Shown here: piece after piece, positions 52,650 through 62,563 of the stretch | How positions within the stretch are numbered: position 1 is the stretch's first letter | Layout: each line of letters opens with the position of its first letter | Source: Pedobacter panaciterrae | GTDB lineage: Bacteria; Bacteroidota; Bacteroidia; Sphingobacteriales; Sphingobacteriaceae | Assembly (NCBI RefSeq): GCF_013204795.1 | Contig: NZ_JABMKW010000020.1 | Span: 496,001-560,000 of the forward strand | DNA length: 64,000 nt | Direction of reading: 5' to 3' | Program-made: the position numbers and the translations under genes | The notes under the pieces: model-generated | What the model saw: only the letters and a program-made list of their open reading frames with translations | Told to the model about the DNA's origin: nothing | Database searches by the model: none

Positions 52650-53195
52650 ATGAGTTTAATCAGTGGTATCATTGATGGATTAATCTATCCACCTGTTGGC
52701 TTTCATTTTCTTGTTGTATTTGAAATGTTCCCGCAAACGCCTCAGGATGTGCGTTTCCAAAGTGTAAGCGGATTAAGTGCAAGTATTACAACAGAAACTG
52801 TGGCCGAAGGCGGGGAGAACAGGTTTAAACACCAGTTTCCCGGCGTTCCTCAGTACAACAAACTGGTACTGAAACGCGGATTGTTTCTAGGGTCTTTTGT
52901 AAGTCACTGGTGTCGGGACAGTATCGAAAATTTTAATTTTCAGCCCAAAAACATCCTTGTGAGTTTATTGAACGACAGTCACATTCCGCTAAACGTATGG
53001 CATGTTTTTAATGCCTACCCAACTAAAATTGACGTCTCCGAATTCAATGCAGAGCAAAATACAATGGTAGTAGAAACATTAGAGTTAACCTACCAGTATT
53101 TTAAACCTATGGGGCTCGATGATTTGTTAATGGGGGCTGTAGGCGCCGTTGGGGGCGCAATAAGCGGAGGTGTCTCTGGATCTGTAAGTTTTTAG
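52650..53195 (+). CDS. Inner tube protein 2 (Afp5/Pvc5-like)
   Basis: The 181-residue product is a second gp19-family tube protein (FHFLVVFEMFPQTPQDVRFQSVSGLSASITTETVAEGG, LKRGLFLGSFVSHWCRDSIEN, NDSHIPLNVWHVFNAYPTKIDVSEF, VVETLELTYQYFKP). It has an extra Gly/Val-rich C-terminal tail (about 160-181). In Afp/PVC the second tube protein forms the layer near the baseplate. It begins 11 bases after tube 1. Confidence 0.94.
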   Translation: MSLISGIIDGLIYPPVGFHFLVVFEMFPQTPQDVRFQSVSGLSASITTETVAEGGENRFKHQFPGVPQYNKLVLKRGLFLGSFVSHWCRDSIENFNFQPKNILVSLLNDSHIPLNVWHVFNAYPTKIDVSEFNAEQNTMVVETLELTYQYFKPMGLDDLLMGAVGAVGGAISGGVSGSVSF

Positions 53196-53198
53196 ATT

Positions 53199-53360
53199 AT
53201 GCCGATTATAATAAACGAAATCGAAATCGCTGTATCTGTGTCTGATGATGCTTCTTCTTCAGGGGCTCATCAGGGCAGCAATACTCCTTCAAAAGAAGAC
53301 ATCATTAAAGAATGCGTAGAGCAGGTTATGGAAATCCTTAAACAAAAAAATGAACGGTGA
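53199..53360 (+). CDS. DUF5908-type small eCIS protein (Afp6/Pvc6-like)
   Basis: The 53-residue product is too short for most ORF lists. It begins MPIIINEIEIAVSVSDD and ends with an amphipathic helix (KEDIIKECVEQVMEILKQK). This matches the layout of DUF5908 proteins (MPIEIRELVIKV-like start, short Ser-rich middle, C-terminal helix), which always lie between the second tube and LysM genes in eCIS. It is probably a baseplate or assembly factor. It is three bases after the tube gene and runs up to the hub gene. Confidence 0.85.
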   Translation: MPIIINEIEIAVSVSDDASSSGAHQGSNTPSKEDIIKECVEQVMEILKQKNER

Positions 53361-53362
53361 CC

Positions 53363-54082
53363 ATGGGAATTCTTGATGCCTTAAATCCCTTTAAGCCTGC
53401 TGATAAGCTTAAAATTGAGTCATGGGAGAAAATTGATCGGGCAGGAGACTCGGAGAAAACATTTTCTACTTTTATTAATCCTGATGAAATTACGCTTAAT
53501 TACACTGTTTTATCAGAGCAGAATCCTGCAAGTGGAGCAACAGGTAATGCAGGGCCATTTCTTGGCACTACACCATTTGAAGTTACATTAAAGTTTTTTT
53601 TAGATGGTACAAATGCCACAGGAGTTCCATTGGATGTTAAGGATAAGATTATTGAATTTTATCAAACTACAGGGTATGATGGTAAAGGGCATAGGACTAG
53701 ATTTCTTCGTATAAATTGGCCAGGTTTAATTTGGTACAGGGCCAACCAGTTTGCATTTGATTGTATCTTAAAAACAGCAAATATCCAATACAAACTATTT
53801 AATAACGGAGGCAAACCACTTCGGGCAATTATTACAGCAACTTTCATTGAAAAAAGAGCCAAGGAGCAAATTGAAGCCGAAGAAGATAAAAAATCCGCAG
53901 ACCTTACCCATATCCGAATTGTAAAAGAGGGGGATACATTACCAGCAATGGTTCATAAAATTTACGGCAATTTTAAATATTATCTGGAAATAGCAAAGGT
54001 TAATAATTTGAAAAATTTCAGGGATTTGATACCCGGACAGAAATTGGTTTTTCCACCTTTTGATAAGAATGTAAAATCGTAA
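53363..54082 (+). CDS. LysM-domain baseplate hub/tube-initiator protein (Afp7/Pvc7-like)
   Basis: The start at ATG 53363 is preferred over a GTG six bases earlier. The product has 239 residues. The N-terminal part is the eCIS tube-like domain (LKIESWEKIDR...FSTFINPDEITLNYTVLSEQNPASG...FEVTLKFFLDGTNATG...RTRFLRINWPGLIWYRANQFAFDCILKTANIQYKLFNNGGKPLRAIITATF). A LysM domain spans about 183-232 (IVKEGDTLPAMVHKIYGN...NNLKNFRDLIPGQKLVFPP). It joins the tube to the VgrG-like spike encoded four bases downstream. Confidence 0.94.
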   Translation: MGILDALNPFKPADKLKIESWEKIDRAGDSEKTFSTFINPDEITLNYTVLSEQNPASGATGNAGPFLGTTPFEVTLKFFLDGTNATGVPLDVKDKIIEFYQTTGYDGKGHRTRFLRINWPGLIWYRANQFAFDCILKTANIQYKLFNNGGKPLRAIITATFIEKRAKEQIEAEEDKKSADLTHIRIVKEGDTLPAMVHKIYGNFKYYLEIAKVNNLKNFRDLIPGQKLVFPPFDKNVKS

Positions 54083-54086
54083 GGCA

Positions 54087-55964
54087 ATGGCTGAAGAAAG
54101 AATGATTCCTGAAGTTGAGTCGGTTGCTGAATTCAAACTCAAAATAAACGGCGAAGATGTACCTCAATCGGTAGCTAAGCAATCTGTTTTTGTTACCAAG
54201 GTGGTCAATAAGATATCTTCTGCCATTTTAGTTTTTCAGGATGGAGATGCTTCTGACGGGATATTTCCATTAACTGATGGAGATTTATTCAGCCCAGGCA
54301 ACGAAATAGAAATTGAAGCAGGGGATTCAGACACTACTGTAAATATATTCAAAGGAATTATAATTAAACAATCACTCAAGATAAGAACGGGTATGGCACC
54401 GTTGCTTACAGTAGAATGTAGGCACAAAGCAATAAAAACAACGATCGGTCGTAAGAATGCCTATTTTCATGATCTCCCTGATTCGGATATTATCACCCAG
54501 ATTTTAGAAGATGCGGGTTTTACGGATATCAACGTTGAATCTACCGATGTAACTTACAAAGAAATGGTTCAATACAATTCTACTGATTGGGACTTCATTT
54601 TAAGCAGGGCAGAAGCAAATGGTAATATCATATTGACAAACGACGAAAACATCGTTATTAAAAAACCCACGGTTACCGGCGAGGCCATTCTCTCACTTTT
54701 ACATGGAGCAACAATTATAGAACTCGATGCAGAGATGGATAGCAGAAATCAATATACTTCAGTAATTGGTAAAGCATGGGATATGGCCAACCAGGAAATA
54801 GCTGAATCCACAGCCAACGACCCTTCTGATTTAGAAGAGCAGGGGAGCTTTACAACAACAGAGTTAGCTTCAGTTGCCAGCCCCGCTGAAATATCGCTAA
54901 ACCATTCGGGTTCAATAGATCCACAGGAAACTCAAGCCTGGGCCGATGCAGAGTTGTTGAAATCCAGATTATCGAAAATAAGAGGCAAAGTAAAATTTCA
55001 AGGTATTGCTAACATTAACCCGGGCGATGTGGTGGAATTGAATGGGCTAGGCCAACGATTTAATGGAAAGGCTTTTGTAAGCGGTGTAAGACACGATTAC
55101 ACCCTGTCAAACGGATGGAAAACACATGTTCAGTTTGGTCATAGTCCTGATTCGTTTATGGAAGAAAACCATATTGTTGCACCAAAAGCCGGCGGATTAT
55201 TACCAGGCGTAATTGGGTTACATACCGGCATTGTTACCGATAATGAGGACCCTGATGGAGAACAACGTGTTAGGGTAAAAATGCCTTATATTAATGCGAA
55301 TGATGATGGAGTATGGGCAAGGATAGCCCTAACAGATGCGGGAAATGAAAGAGGAATGTTCTTCAGACCAGAGCTTGACGATGAAGTGCTTCTTGGTTTT
55401 TTGTACGATGACCCTCGTCAGCCTGTTATTTTGGGCATGCTTCACAGTTCCAATAAAGTTCCACCGATACAACCTTCAAATGACAACCATAAAAAGGGTT
55501 ACACATCCCGCGAAAAATTGAAATTGACTTTTGATGATGACATCAAAGAAATTAAAATTGAAACCCCTGGAGAAAACAAAGTATTCATTAGCGATGATAA
55601 ACAAGGCTTTAGTGTTGAAGATCAGAGTGGAAATAAAATCATTACTGAGCCTTCGGCTATTACAGTAAAAGATGCCAACGGTAATGAAATAAATATAGAT
55701 ATCAATGGAGGACTGATAAAAGTACATGGAAATACAAAAGTAGTGGTGGATGCCCCTCAGATAGAACTTGTTGACGGTGCTTCTCATCCACTCGTATTTG
55801 GAGATGAATTACTTACTTACCTAAACCAAATTGTAAACATATACGCTACACATATGCACCCTGGTGAGACCGCGCTGGGATTACCTGTGAGTCCTGCACC
55901 ACCCGTTCCTCCAATGCCACCAGCTACACCAAGTCTATTATCAGTAAAAGTTAAAACAGGATAA
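54087..55964 (+). CDS. VgrG-like spike/hub protein (Afp8/Pvc8-like)
   Basis: The 625-residue product contains an N-terminal hub domain (about 1-370, phage gp27-like, with LTVECRHKAIKTTIGRKNAYF). An OB domain (about 375-460, GLLPGVIGLHTGIVTDNEDPDGEQRVRVKMPYINANDDGVWARI) and a gp5-like beta-helix follow (about 490-570, DEVLLGFLYDDPRQPVILG before it). The C-terminus has a metal-like THMHPG motif and a Pro-rich tail. It is the central spike. No toxin domain is fused. Confidence 0.96.
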   Translation: MAEERMIPEVESVAEFKLKINGEDVPQSVAKQSVFVTKVVNKISSAILVFQDGDASDGIFPLTDGDLFSPGNEIEIEAGDSDTTVNIFKGIIIKQSLKIRTGMAPLLTVECRHKAIKTTIGRKNAYFHDLPDSDIITQILEDAGFTDINVESTDVTYKEMVQYNSTDWDFILSRAEANGNIILTNDENIVIKKPTVTGEAILSLLHGATIIELDAEMDSRNQYTSVIGKAWDMANQEIAESTANDPSDLEEQGSFTTTELASVASPAEISLNHSGSIDPQETQAWADAELLKSRLSKIRGKVKFQGIANINPGDVVELNGLGQRFNGKAFVSGVRHDYTLSNGWKTHVQFGHSPDSFMEENHIVAPKAGGLLPGVIGLHTGIVTDNEDPDGEQRVRVKMPYINANDDGVWARIALTDAGNERGMFFRPELDDEVLLGFLYDDPRQPVILGMLHSSNKVPPIQPSNDNHKKGYTSREKLKLTFDDDIKEIKIETPGENKVFISDDKQGFSVEDQSGNKIITEPSAITVKDANGNEINIDINGGLIKVHGNTKVVVDAPQIELVDGASHPLVFGDELLTYLNQIVNIYATHMHPGETALGLPVSPAPPVPPMPPATPSLLSVKVKTG

Positions 55965-55966
55965 TT

Positions 55967-56218
55967 ATGGCCTTAATTCCAGGAACCCCCTCAGATCTTG
56001 CCGGAAGCATGGCAGAAGCAATTCAGGCTGCATTCAATGAGCATTATCCAGAAGTAATGGGGAAAAATCCTCCCGAAACAAATAAACAGATGACGCTTTT
56101 ATGTGTGGCAGTAGCCATAGGGGTAATTAATCATTTAAAAGCTCATCCTGAAGCTTTTGTAATAAAAACAAAGTTCAATGATGATACGCTATATAACGCG
56201 GTAGTTGAAATTATTTGA
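55967..56218 (+). CDS. Small eCIS-cluster protein of unknown function, in the PAAR position
   Basis: The 83-residue product begins LIPGTPSDLAGSMAEAIQAAFNEHYPEVMGK and has a central helix TLLCVAVAIGVINHL, then a hydrophilic strand-rich end. It is not PAAR: there are no PAAR repeats and no Cys/His metal pattern. It begins two bases after the spike gene and 38 bases before gp25, so it belongs to the unit. It may be a spike chaperone or plug. Confidence 0.7.
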   Translation: MALIPGTPSDLAGSMAEAIQAAFNEHYPEVMGKNPPETNKQMTLLCVAVAIGVINHLKAHPEAFVIKTKFNDDTLYNAVVEII

Positions 56219-56256
56219 CCCATAAACATAAAGCAAGTACCAAATATTAAAAAATT

Positions 56257-56688
56257 ATGGATAAGCTTAAAGATGTATCCGAACTTTCATTTCTTGGAAG
56301 AGGATGGAGTTTTCCTCCAACTTTCTCTAAGCAAACTAACCGGGTTTTAATGACCTCCGACGAGGAAGATATAAATAAGAGTTTGGAAATTTTATTGTCG
56401 ACAACCATTGGAGAAAGATTTCTACAACCTTTATACGGTTGTAATCTTGAAAACTATGTGTTCGAAGCAATGAGTACTTCAACAGAAACTTCAATAAAAA
56501 TAACTGTAAAAAACGCCATTCTAATGTTTGAACCAAGAATTAAGTTACTACTTGTAAATCTTCTTGATGATTTCATTACTGAGGGCAGAATCGATATTTC
56601 TGTTGATTATGAGGTAATCAACACCAATACCCGTTTCAATCTTGTTTATCCGTTTTATCTTAACGAGGCTAATAATAAATTGGCATGA
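56257..56688 (+). CDS. GPW/gp25-family baseplate wedge protein (Afp9/Pvc9-like)
   Basis: The 143-residue product matches gp25 of T4/eCIS: FLGRGWSFPPTFSKQTNRVLMTSDEEDINKSLEILLSTTIGERFLQPLYGCNLENYVFEAMSTST, followed by NAILMFEPRIKLLLVNL. Gp25 proteins help initiate sheath assembly at the baseplate. Its stop overlaps the start of the baseplate-J gene by four bases. Confidence 0.95.
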   Translation: MDKLKDVSELSFLGRGWSFPPTFSKQTNRVLMTSDEEDINKSLEILLSTTIGERFLQPLYGCNLENYVFEAMSTSTETSIKITVKNAILMFEPRIKLLLVNLLDDFITEGRIDISVDYEVINTNTRFNLVYPFYLNEANNKLA

Positions 56689-59600
56689 GCGCTAAAGCAA
56701 TAGATTATAAAGTTATTCTTAAACGCGACGGGCAAACGCAACAAGAACGAATGTCAGCGTTATTAGATCCTGCAATTGCGCCCGTCGATCAACGTACAAA
56801 AGCAGATTACTATAAGTTTGTACAGGAGGTTTCAAAACATGTCAAGTTTTTTGATATTGATGCTGTTAACAAAAACCTAACAGAAAGTGGCCAATGGGAT
56901 AGCTTTTTCGATTTAAGTATCGAAGAGATAAATGCAATGGCAAACAACAAATCATTGCCTCCACACCTCGCTTTATGGAACACTTTTATCGAGCTGATGG
57001 AAAAACCAAAGGCTTTGATGAATACCCTTACACAGCGCCACCTGGACTTTTACTACCACGATGTTTTAAAACTAAACCAAGCGCCACCAATAGCAGATAA
57101 AGCACACGTAATTTTTGAACTTAAAAAAAATACTGAAAATACTTTATTAACCGCTGGCACATTACTTTTAGCGGGTAAAGACAATACAAAGAGAGACATT
57201 GGATATAAACTTGAGCAAGATATGGTGGTAAACCCATCAAAGGTGGCTCAGCTTAAATCCCTTTATGTTAACCCTGTTAACCGAAATGTTGTATTTCACG
57301 CTCCAATAGCAAATTCCAAGGATGGGCTAGGCGCTATTCTAGACCCCGGAAATCCAAAATGGAGTGGTTTCGGTAATTCCTCAATGCCACTGGCGCAGAT
57401 TGGCTTTTGCCTGTCGAGTAGCATCTTGAAAATGAAAGAAGGCACCAGGAGCATTAAAATATACCTAACGCTAAGAGGGCTTGATGCATCTGCAAAAAAT
57501 AGTGTACTCACCTCCAATCTTTTTAAAGTAAGTATTACCGGAGAAAAGGGATGGATAGGACCAAAACTTACTTCAGCAGTAATAACATCATCAGACAATC
57601 TCAATTATAGAATAGAATTTACTTTAAATATAAGCAAAGATGAGCCTGCAGTAATTGTTTACGATAAGGCTGCACACGGTGGAGAATTTGATACGACCAA
57701 TCCAATATTACAGATTATTGTAAACAATGAAAAAACAGATTTCGGTTATCAGAATCTCATGAATGCCGAACTTGTAGATGCAACTATAGAGGTTGATGTT
57801 CAGGGTATTTCTTCAATAGAACTCGAAAACGATTTTGGAACATTAAATCCTAAAAAACCTTTTAAACCATTCGGGCCTTTATCAGAAGAAAATTCTAATT
57901 TTTATATTCTTCATGAAGAAACCTTCTCAAAGCGCCTAAAAAGCTTTTCCCTTGATGTAGATTGGAAAAATATTCCAGATTCCAACCTTAAAACTTATTT
58001 TGCAAATTACGGCAATTCAAACATAAATAATAGTTATTTCAGTGCGTCTGCTGCATTTAAAGATGGTTATTCCTGGAAAAAAAGTTACGAACCGGTAAAG
58101 CTCTTCAATGTATCAAACGCTCAGTTACAAACCAGTTGGAAATTTACTAATCCCGATTACGCCATTTTATTTCCATTTTTTATACTTCCACAGTTTTATA
58201 CCCCATATTACATTAATCCGGGGCAATCGGTATTGCAAACAGTAAGCAGTAAAATGTCTTATCTGTTACCGGGATTCTCCAACATTCAGCAAAAGGTCAA
58301 TTTCGTAAATGCTAAATCAGCCCAAACGCTTCAATTATATAAGCCCGCACTACAGCTAATTCTTAATCTCTACAAAGACATCCGCAAAGGCCAGTTACAT
58401 CTTAAACTTGACAATAGTTTTTTGTTTAAAGATTACAGAGAAAAATATACCGCTGAAATTTTAAGATATAGTCTTAGCGGAGGAGAACTTAAGCTCCCTG
58501 CAGAACCATTCTCGCCTGAAATTCAATCAATTTCTTTAAATTATACGGCAACAACAGCCAAAATTAATTTTAGTGGAACCTCATTAAATGATTATGTTGA
58601 TGAAGAGATTGAATTATTTCATTATGGTGCCTTCGGGCAGGCAAGGGAACATGCTTATACCCGAAGCAAACACTCGTTTCTAAACAATACTTTAGTAAAA
58701 CTGGTACCACAGTATAACACAGAAGGCGAGTTACTAATTGGTTTGAGTGATTTATATGCAGAAGATTCCGCAAGTATTTTATTCCAGATAGCTGAGGGAA
58801 GCGCAAATCCAGAAAAACAGAAAATAACTTTAGAATGGAGTGTGCTCTGCGATAACTATTGGAAAACACTTACAAACGATGATTTTATTTTTGATACCAC
58901 TAACGGCTTACTTGCCAGTGGAGTTATAAAAATAGTCATACCAAAAGAAGCTACAACATCTAACACAATTCTACCTGGCAATTTACTTTGGATAAAAGCA
59001 GCGATAAAAAAAGATACTGATGGCGTTTGCAACCTGATTGATGTGCAGGCAAATGCCGGAATTGTCATTTTTGATGATCAGAATAATGATCCATTGCGTT
59101 TGGCCAAAGCGCTGCCAGCCAATACAATTACCAAACTAAAGATTGAAACTGCGGCAATTAAAAAAATTACCCAGCCTTATTCTTCCTTTGGCGGTGCGGT
59201 AAAAGAAAATGATGCTGCGTATTATACTCGTGCAAGTGAACGTTTGCGCCATAAAGAAAGAACCGTTGCCATTTGGGATTACGAGCGTCTTATTCTGCAG
59301 CATTTTCCAACGATTCACAAAGTTAAATGCATTAACCATGCAACTGCCGCTTCATTTTATTCACCTGGAAATACATTAATTGTGGTTGTTCCTGATTTAA
59401 CCAACCACAATGCTATTGACCCTTTTAAACCAAAGGTTGATAAAAATACGCTTGATGAAATCAATACTTTTTTAAGTAAGCATTCATCTGCCTGGGCATC
59501 CTACCAGGTTGTGAATCCAAGTTATGAGCCAGTAAAAGTATCGGTTAGTTTAAAATTAAAAAAGGGCTATGAGTTTAACTATTATCAAAAGGTAATCAAT

Positions 59601-59903
59601 CTGAAATTACAGGAATTTTTATCCCCCTGGATGAACAATACAGGAAATGACATTCATTTTGGGGGTAAAATTACAAAGTCGATGGTCATTAAATTTTTAG
59701 AAGACCTCGAGTACATTGACTATCTGACTGATTTTTCTCTTTATAAATTTTCTCCAAATAAAAGAGCCTTCGGAAGAAATGTAGAAGTTGCAGAAGCCTC
59801 TAATCCCGCATCTATTTTGGTGTCACATACTCAGCATAACATTGTAAGCGATTCATCAAGTTCTTCTATAGCACTTCCCAGAACAATGAAATTATTAATC
59901 TGA
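56685..59903 (+). CDS. Baseplate J-like protein (Afp11/Pvc11-like)
   Basis: The very large 1072-residue baseplate wedge protein starts by overlapping the gp25 stop. N-terminal helices (MSALLDPAIAPVDQRTKADYYKFVQEVSKHVKFFD, then LHLALWNTFIELMEKPKALMNTLTQRHLDFYYHDVLKL) are followed by beta-rich domains. The C-terminal baseplate-J signature is at about 840-1010: YYTRASERLRHKERTVAIWDYERLILQHFPTIHKVKCINHA, then VVVPDLTNH and PVKVSVSLKLKKGYEF. It anchors the wedge around the hub. The length is typical for eCIS J proteins. Confidence 0.93.
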   Translation: MSAKAIDYKVILKRDGQTQQERMSALLDPAIAPVDQRTKADYYKFVQEVSKHVKFFDIDAVNKNLTESGQWDSFFDLSIEEINAMANNKSLPPHLALWNTFIELMEKPKALMNTLTQRHLDFYYHDVLKLNQAPPIADKAHVIFELKKNTENTLLTAGTLLLAGKDNTKRDIGYKLEQDMVVNPSKVAQLKSLYVNPVNRNVVFHAPIANSKDGLGAILDPGNPKWSGFGNSSMPLAQIGFCLSSSILKMKEGTRSIKIYLTLRGLDASAKNSVLTSNLFKVSITGEKGWIGPKLTSAVITSSDNLNYRIEFTLNISKDEPAVIVYDKAAHGGEFDTTNPILQIIVNNEKTDFGYQNLMNAELVDATIEVDVQGISSIELENDFGTLNPKKPFKPFGPLSEENSNFYILHEETFSKRLKSFSLDVDWKNIPDSNLKTYFANYGNSNINNSYFSASAAFKDGYSWKKSYEPVKLFNVSNAQLQTSWKFTNPDYAILFPFFILPQFYTPYYINPGQSVLQTVSSKMSYLLPGFSNIQQKVNFVNAKSAQTLQLYKPALQLILNLYKDIRKGQLHLKLDNSFLFKDYREKYTAEILRYSLSGGELKLPAEPFSPEIQSISLNYTATTAKINFSGTSLNDYVDEEIELFHYGAFGQAREHAYTRSKHSFLNNTLVKLVPQYNTEGELLIGLSDLYAEDSASILFQIAEGSANPEKQKITLEWSVLCDNYWKTLTNDDFIFDTTNGLLASGVIKIVIPKEATTSNTILPGNLLWIKAAIKKDTDGVCNLIDVQANAGIVIFDDQNNDPLRLAKALPANTITKLKIETAAIKKITQPYSSFGGAVKENDAAYYTRASERLRHKERTVAIWDYERLILQHFPTIHKVKCINHATAASFYSPGNTLIVVVPDLTNHNAIDPFKPKVDKNTLDEINTFLSKHSSAWASYQVVNPSYEPVKVSVSLKLKKGYEFNYYQKVINLKLQEFLSPWMNNTGNDIHFGGKITKSMVIKFLEDLEYIDYLTDFSLYKFSPNKRAFGRNVEVAEASNPASILVSHTQHNIVSDSSSSSIALPRTMKLLI

Positions 59904-59926
59904 ACTAAAATAAACCTCTAATTCAC

Positions 59927-62557
59927 ATGAGTGAAGCACTAAGTATTTCGTCGAAAAAACCGCAAAGCGATGCTTTTGATTATGAAGAACTACGAAAAAC
60001 GGGTATTGGATCTATTGAAAAAACAGGCTCTGATATCTGGACAGATTACAATGTTCATGATCCGGGCATTACCATACTCGAGTTGCTTTGCTATGCAATT
60101 ACTGATTTAAGTTATAGAACAAACAACACCATTCCTGATCTGCTTGCCACATCTAAAGATGCAAGGGAAAATATTCTAAAGCACTTTTTTTCAGCTTCAA
60201 AAATATTTCCGAACAAGGCAGTAACCATTAACGATTACCGCAAGCTGATTATCGATATTGAAGGCGTAAAAAATGCCTGGTTGCAGAAAAGGAGCCTTGG
60301 TATGTTTGCCGACATTACCCTTAAAAAACTTCAATTTACACAGCCAGAAAGCCTTAAATGGGAACCTGTTGATGTGTTGGGCTATTATGATGTACTAATA
60401 GAGTTTGATACCAATGTTGCTAATGATAGTAAAGAACTGATAAAAACAGAAGTATTGGAACTGGTAATGGAAAACCGGAACCTTTGTGAAGATTTTTTAA
60501 CCATTAATGAAATAACTACGCAAGAGTTCAGGCTTTGCAGTGAGATTGAAATAAAATCTGATGCTGATCCGTTTGAGACCCTTGCAGAACTATTTTTTAA
60601 TATTCAGCTCTACCTGACACCGCTTATAAAATTTTATTGGTTAAATGATCTCATTGATAGCGGCTACACTTCGGATGTGATATTTGAAGGACCGTTACTG
60701 ATTCATGGTTTTATAAAAGAGGAAGAACTTTTAGCTTCCGATCTGAAAAAGGAAATCCATCTTTCAGACATTATGCAGCAAATGCTTAATGCATCCGGAG
60801 TAAGCAATATCCTTGATATTATATTTAACCCAACTGATCAAACTAAAGAACTCAGCAACAAATGGATAATTCCAGTTAAACGAGGTAAACAACCAATCAT
60901 AAACATTTTGGATTCAAATGTCCTGATTTATAAAAATGGCATTCCATTAAGGCCTGATATGAATATCATAAAGAGCAGGTTCGACAAATTGATGAACGAT
61001 TATATTACTGGTAATGATCTGGTAAGAACTGAAGATATACAATTTGACACAGGTACTTTTGAAGACATAGGGAACTATTATTCTATTCAAAATCACTTTC
61101 CAAAAAACTATGGAATAAGCCACTGGGGCCTACCAGAAAATGCAACCGCAGAACGTGTTGCCCAGGCAAAACAACTGCAAGGATATCTGTACTTTTTTGA
61201 TCAGCATTTGGCCAATTCTTTCTCACAACTTTCAAATCTGGGCAATCTATTCTCCACTGACATCCAGAAAAACACCTATTTCGCAAATACGGTAAGGAGT
61301 TTTAAAGACGCTGACGAGATTTTTGTAGATAATGCTACTATAGATACAAAAGTACAGACTGCTGCAGAGGATAAAATTACATACTACAAGCGTCGCAACT
61401 TGTTTCTTGATCATTTGCTCTCCAGGTTTTCTGAATCATTCTCTGAGTATGTAAACGTACTTTATTCGGGCTTTACCTCAAACCCTAAAGATGTAATTAT
61501 TCCATCTGTCATAAATCCCGAAGATATTGTTCAGGATAAGGCCAATTTCTTAAAAAATTATCCTGAATATAGCTCAAAACGATTCTCCAGCTATAATTAT
61601 GCTAAACAGGATCAATTATGGGATAGTAATAATATAAGCGGTCTTGAAAAAAGATTGCAGCGCTTGCTTGGATTCGACAACCTGAATAGGCGTAATCTTG
61701 TTAACCTGAATACAGAGATTCAGCATGGGCTTAACGGATCAGGTAATGACGAATATTGGTACAGGATAACAGATTTCAAAAATGGAACTATTCTGTTGGA
61801 AGGTTCCGAGAAATTTCCTGGAGAAGAAGGGGCTCGTTTTGCACTTGAAGATTCGATCAGTCTGATTTACCACGCTCAGAATTTGAAAACAATAGATAAT
61901 GGCGATGGTACATTTTATTATCAGGTTTTAAACGCAGATAAAGTAATAGGCACCAGTACCAAGCTTTATTCCTCCATGAATGATGCAAGTTTGGATCTGC
62001 AACAACTGGTTTTACTGGTTACTAAAAACAGAGCTGATGAAGGTATGTTCTTAATAGAACACATGCTTTTGTTGCCTCCTCAGGTCAAAATAATAAACGA
62101 CCCTTCAACCGAAGCACCAGAATTAATCCCTGACGATGAAGCCGGCTTTATGCCAATTTGTGTTGATGATGGCTGTAAAGACTGTGAAGATAAAGACCCT
62201 TATTCATTTCGGATCAGCATTATCTTACCTGCATATACGCCGCGTTTTCTCAACATCGCTTTTAGGCAATATGCCGAAAGAACAATCAGAATGGAAGCCC
62301 CGGCACACACTTTTGTAAAGATTTGCTGGGTAAGCAATGAGCAATTAATCACATTCGAAAATGCGTACAAAGAATGGCTGGATGTAAAATCAGGGAAAAC
62401 AGAAGACACAACAAATACAAAATTAAACGAGTTTGTAACCATTTTAACCGCATTAAGGTCTATTTATCCGGTGGCCAGACTCGAAGATTGTAGTAGTAGT
62501 GAAGAGCGGACGCTCTTTATGCTAAATCAAAACGCATTGGGAACTCTTAAAACATAA
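59927..62557 (+). CDS. Second large eCIS baseplate protein (Afp12/Pvc12-like)
   Basis: The 876-residue product begins with the conserved FDYEELRKTGIGSIEKTGSDIWTDYNVHDPGITILELLCYAITDLSYRT, which matches the start of eCIS Afp12-type proteins and T4 gp6-like wedge partners. Later parts contain VLNADKVIGTSTKLYSSMNDA and IEHMLLLPPQV, and a Cys-rich patch CVDDGCKDCEDKD near residue 745. It is presumed to complete the wedge with J. It starts 23 bases after the J gene. Confidence 0.88.
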   Translation: MSEALSISSKKPQSDAFDYEELRKTGIGSIEKTGSDIWTDYNVHDPGITILELLCYAITDLSYRTNNTIPDLLATSKDARENILKHFFSASKIFPNKAVTINDYRKLIIDIEGVKNAWLQKRSLGMFADITLKKLQFTQPESLKWEPVDVLGYYDVLIEFDTNVANDSKELIKTEVLELVMENRNLCEDFLTINEITTQEFRLCSEIEIKSDADPFETLAELFFNIQLYLTPLIKFYWLNDLIDSGYTSDVIFEGPLLIHGFIKEEELLASDLKKEIHLSDIMQQMLNASGVSNILDIIFNPTDQTKELSNKWIIPVKRGKQPIINILDSNVLIYKNGIPLRPDMNIIKSRFDKLMNDYITGNDLVRTEDIQFDTGTFEDIGNYYSIQNHFPKNYGISHWGLPENATAERVAQAKQLQGYLYFFDQHLANSFSQLSNLGNLFSTDIQKNTYFANTVRSFKDADEIFVDNATIDTKVQTAAEDKITYYKRRNLFLDHLLSRFSESFSEYVNVLYSGFTSNPKDVIIPSVINPEDIVQDKANFLKNYPEYSSKRFSSYNYAKQDQLWDSNNISGLEKRLQRLLGFDNLNRRNLVNLNTEIQHGLNGSGNDEYWYRITDFKNGTILLEGSEKFPGEEGARFALEDSISLIYHAQNLKTIDNGDGTFYYQVLNADKVIGTSTKLYSSMNDASLDLQQLVLLVTKNRADEGMFLIEHMLLLPPQVKIINDPSTEAPELIPDDEAGFMPICVDDGCKDCEDKDPYSFRISIILPAYTPRFLNIAFRQYAERTIRMEAPAHTFVKICWVSNEQLITFENAYKEWLDVKSGKTEDTTNTKLNEFVTILTALRSIYPVARLEDCSSSEERTLFMLNQNALGTLKT

Positions 62558-62563
62558 AATATT

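Noticed and set aside
55967..56218. PAAR tip protein
   Set aside because: The position is suggestive, but the 83-residue sequence lacks PAAR repeats and metal-binding His/Cys residues.
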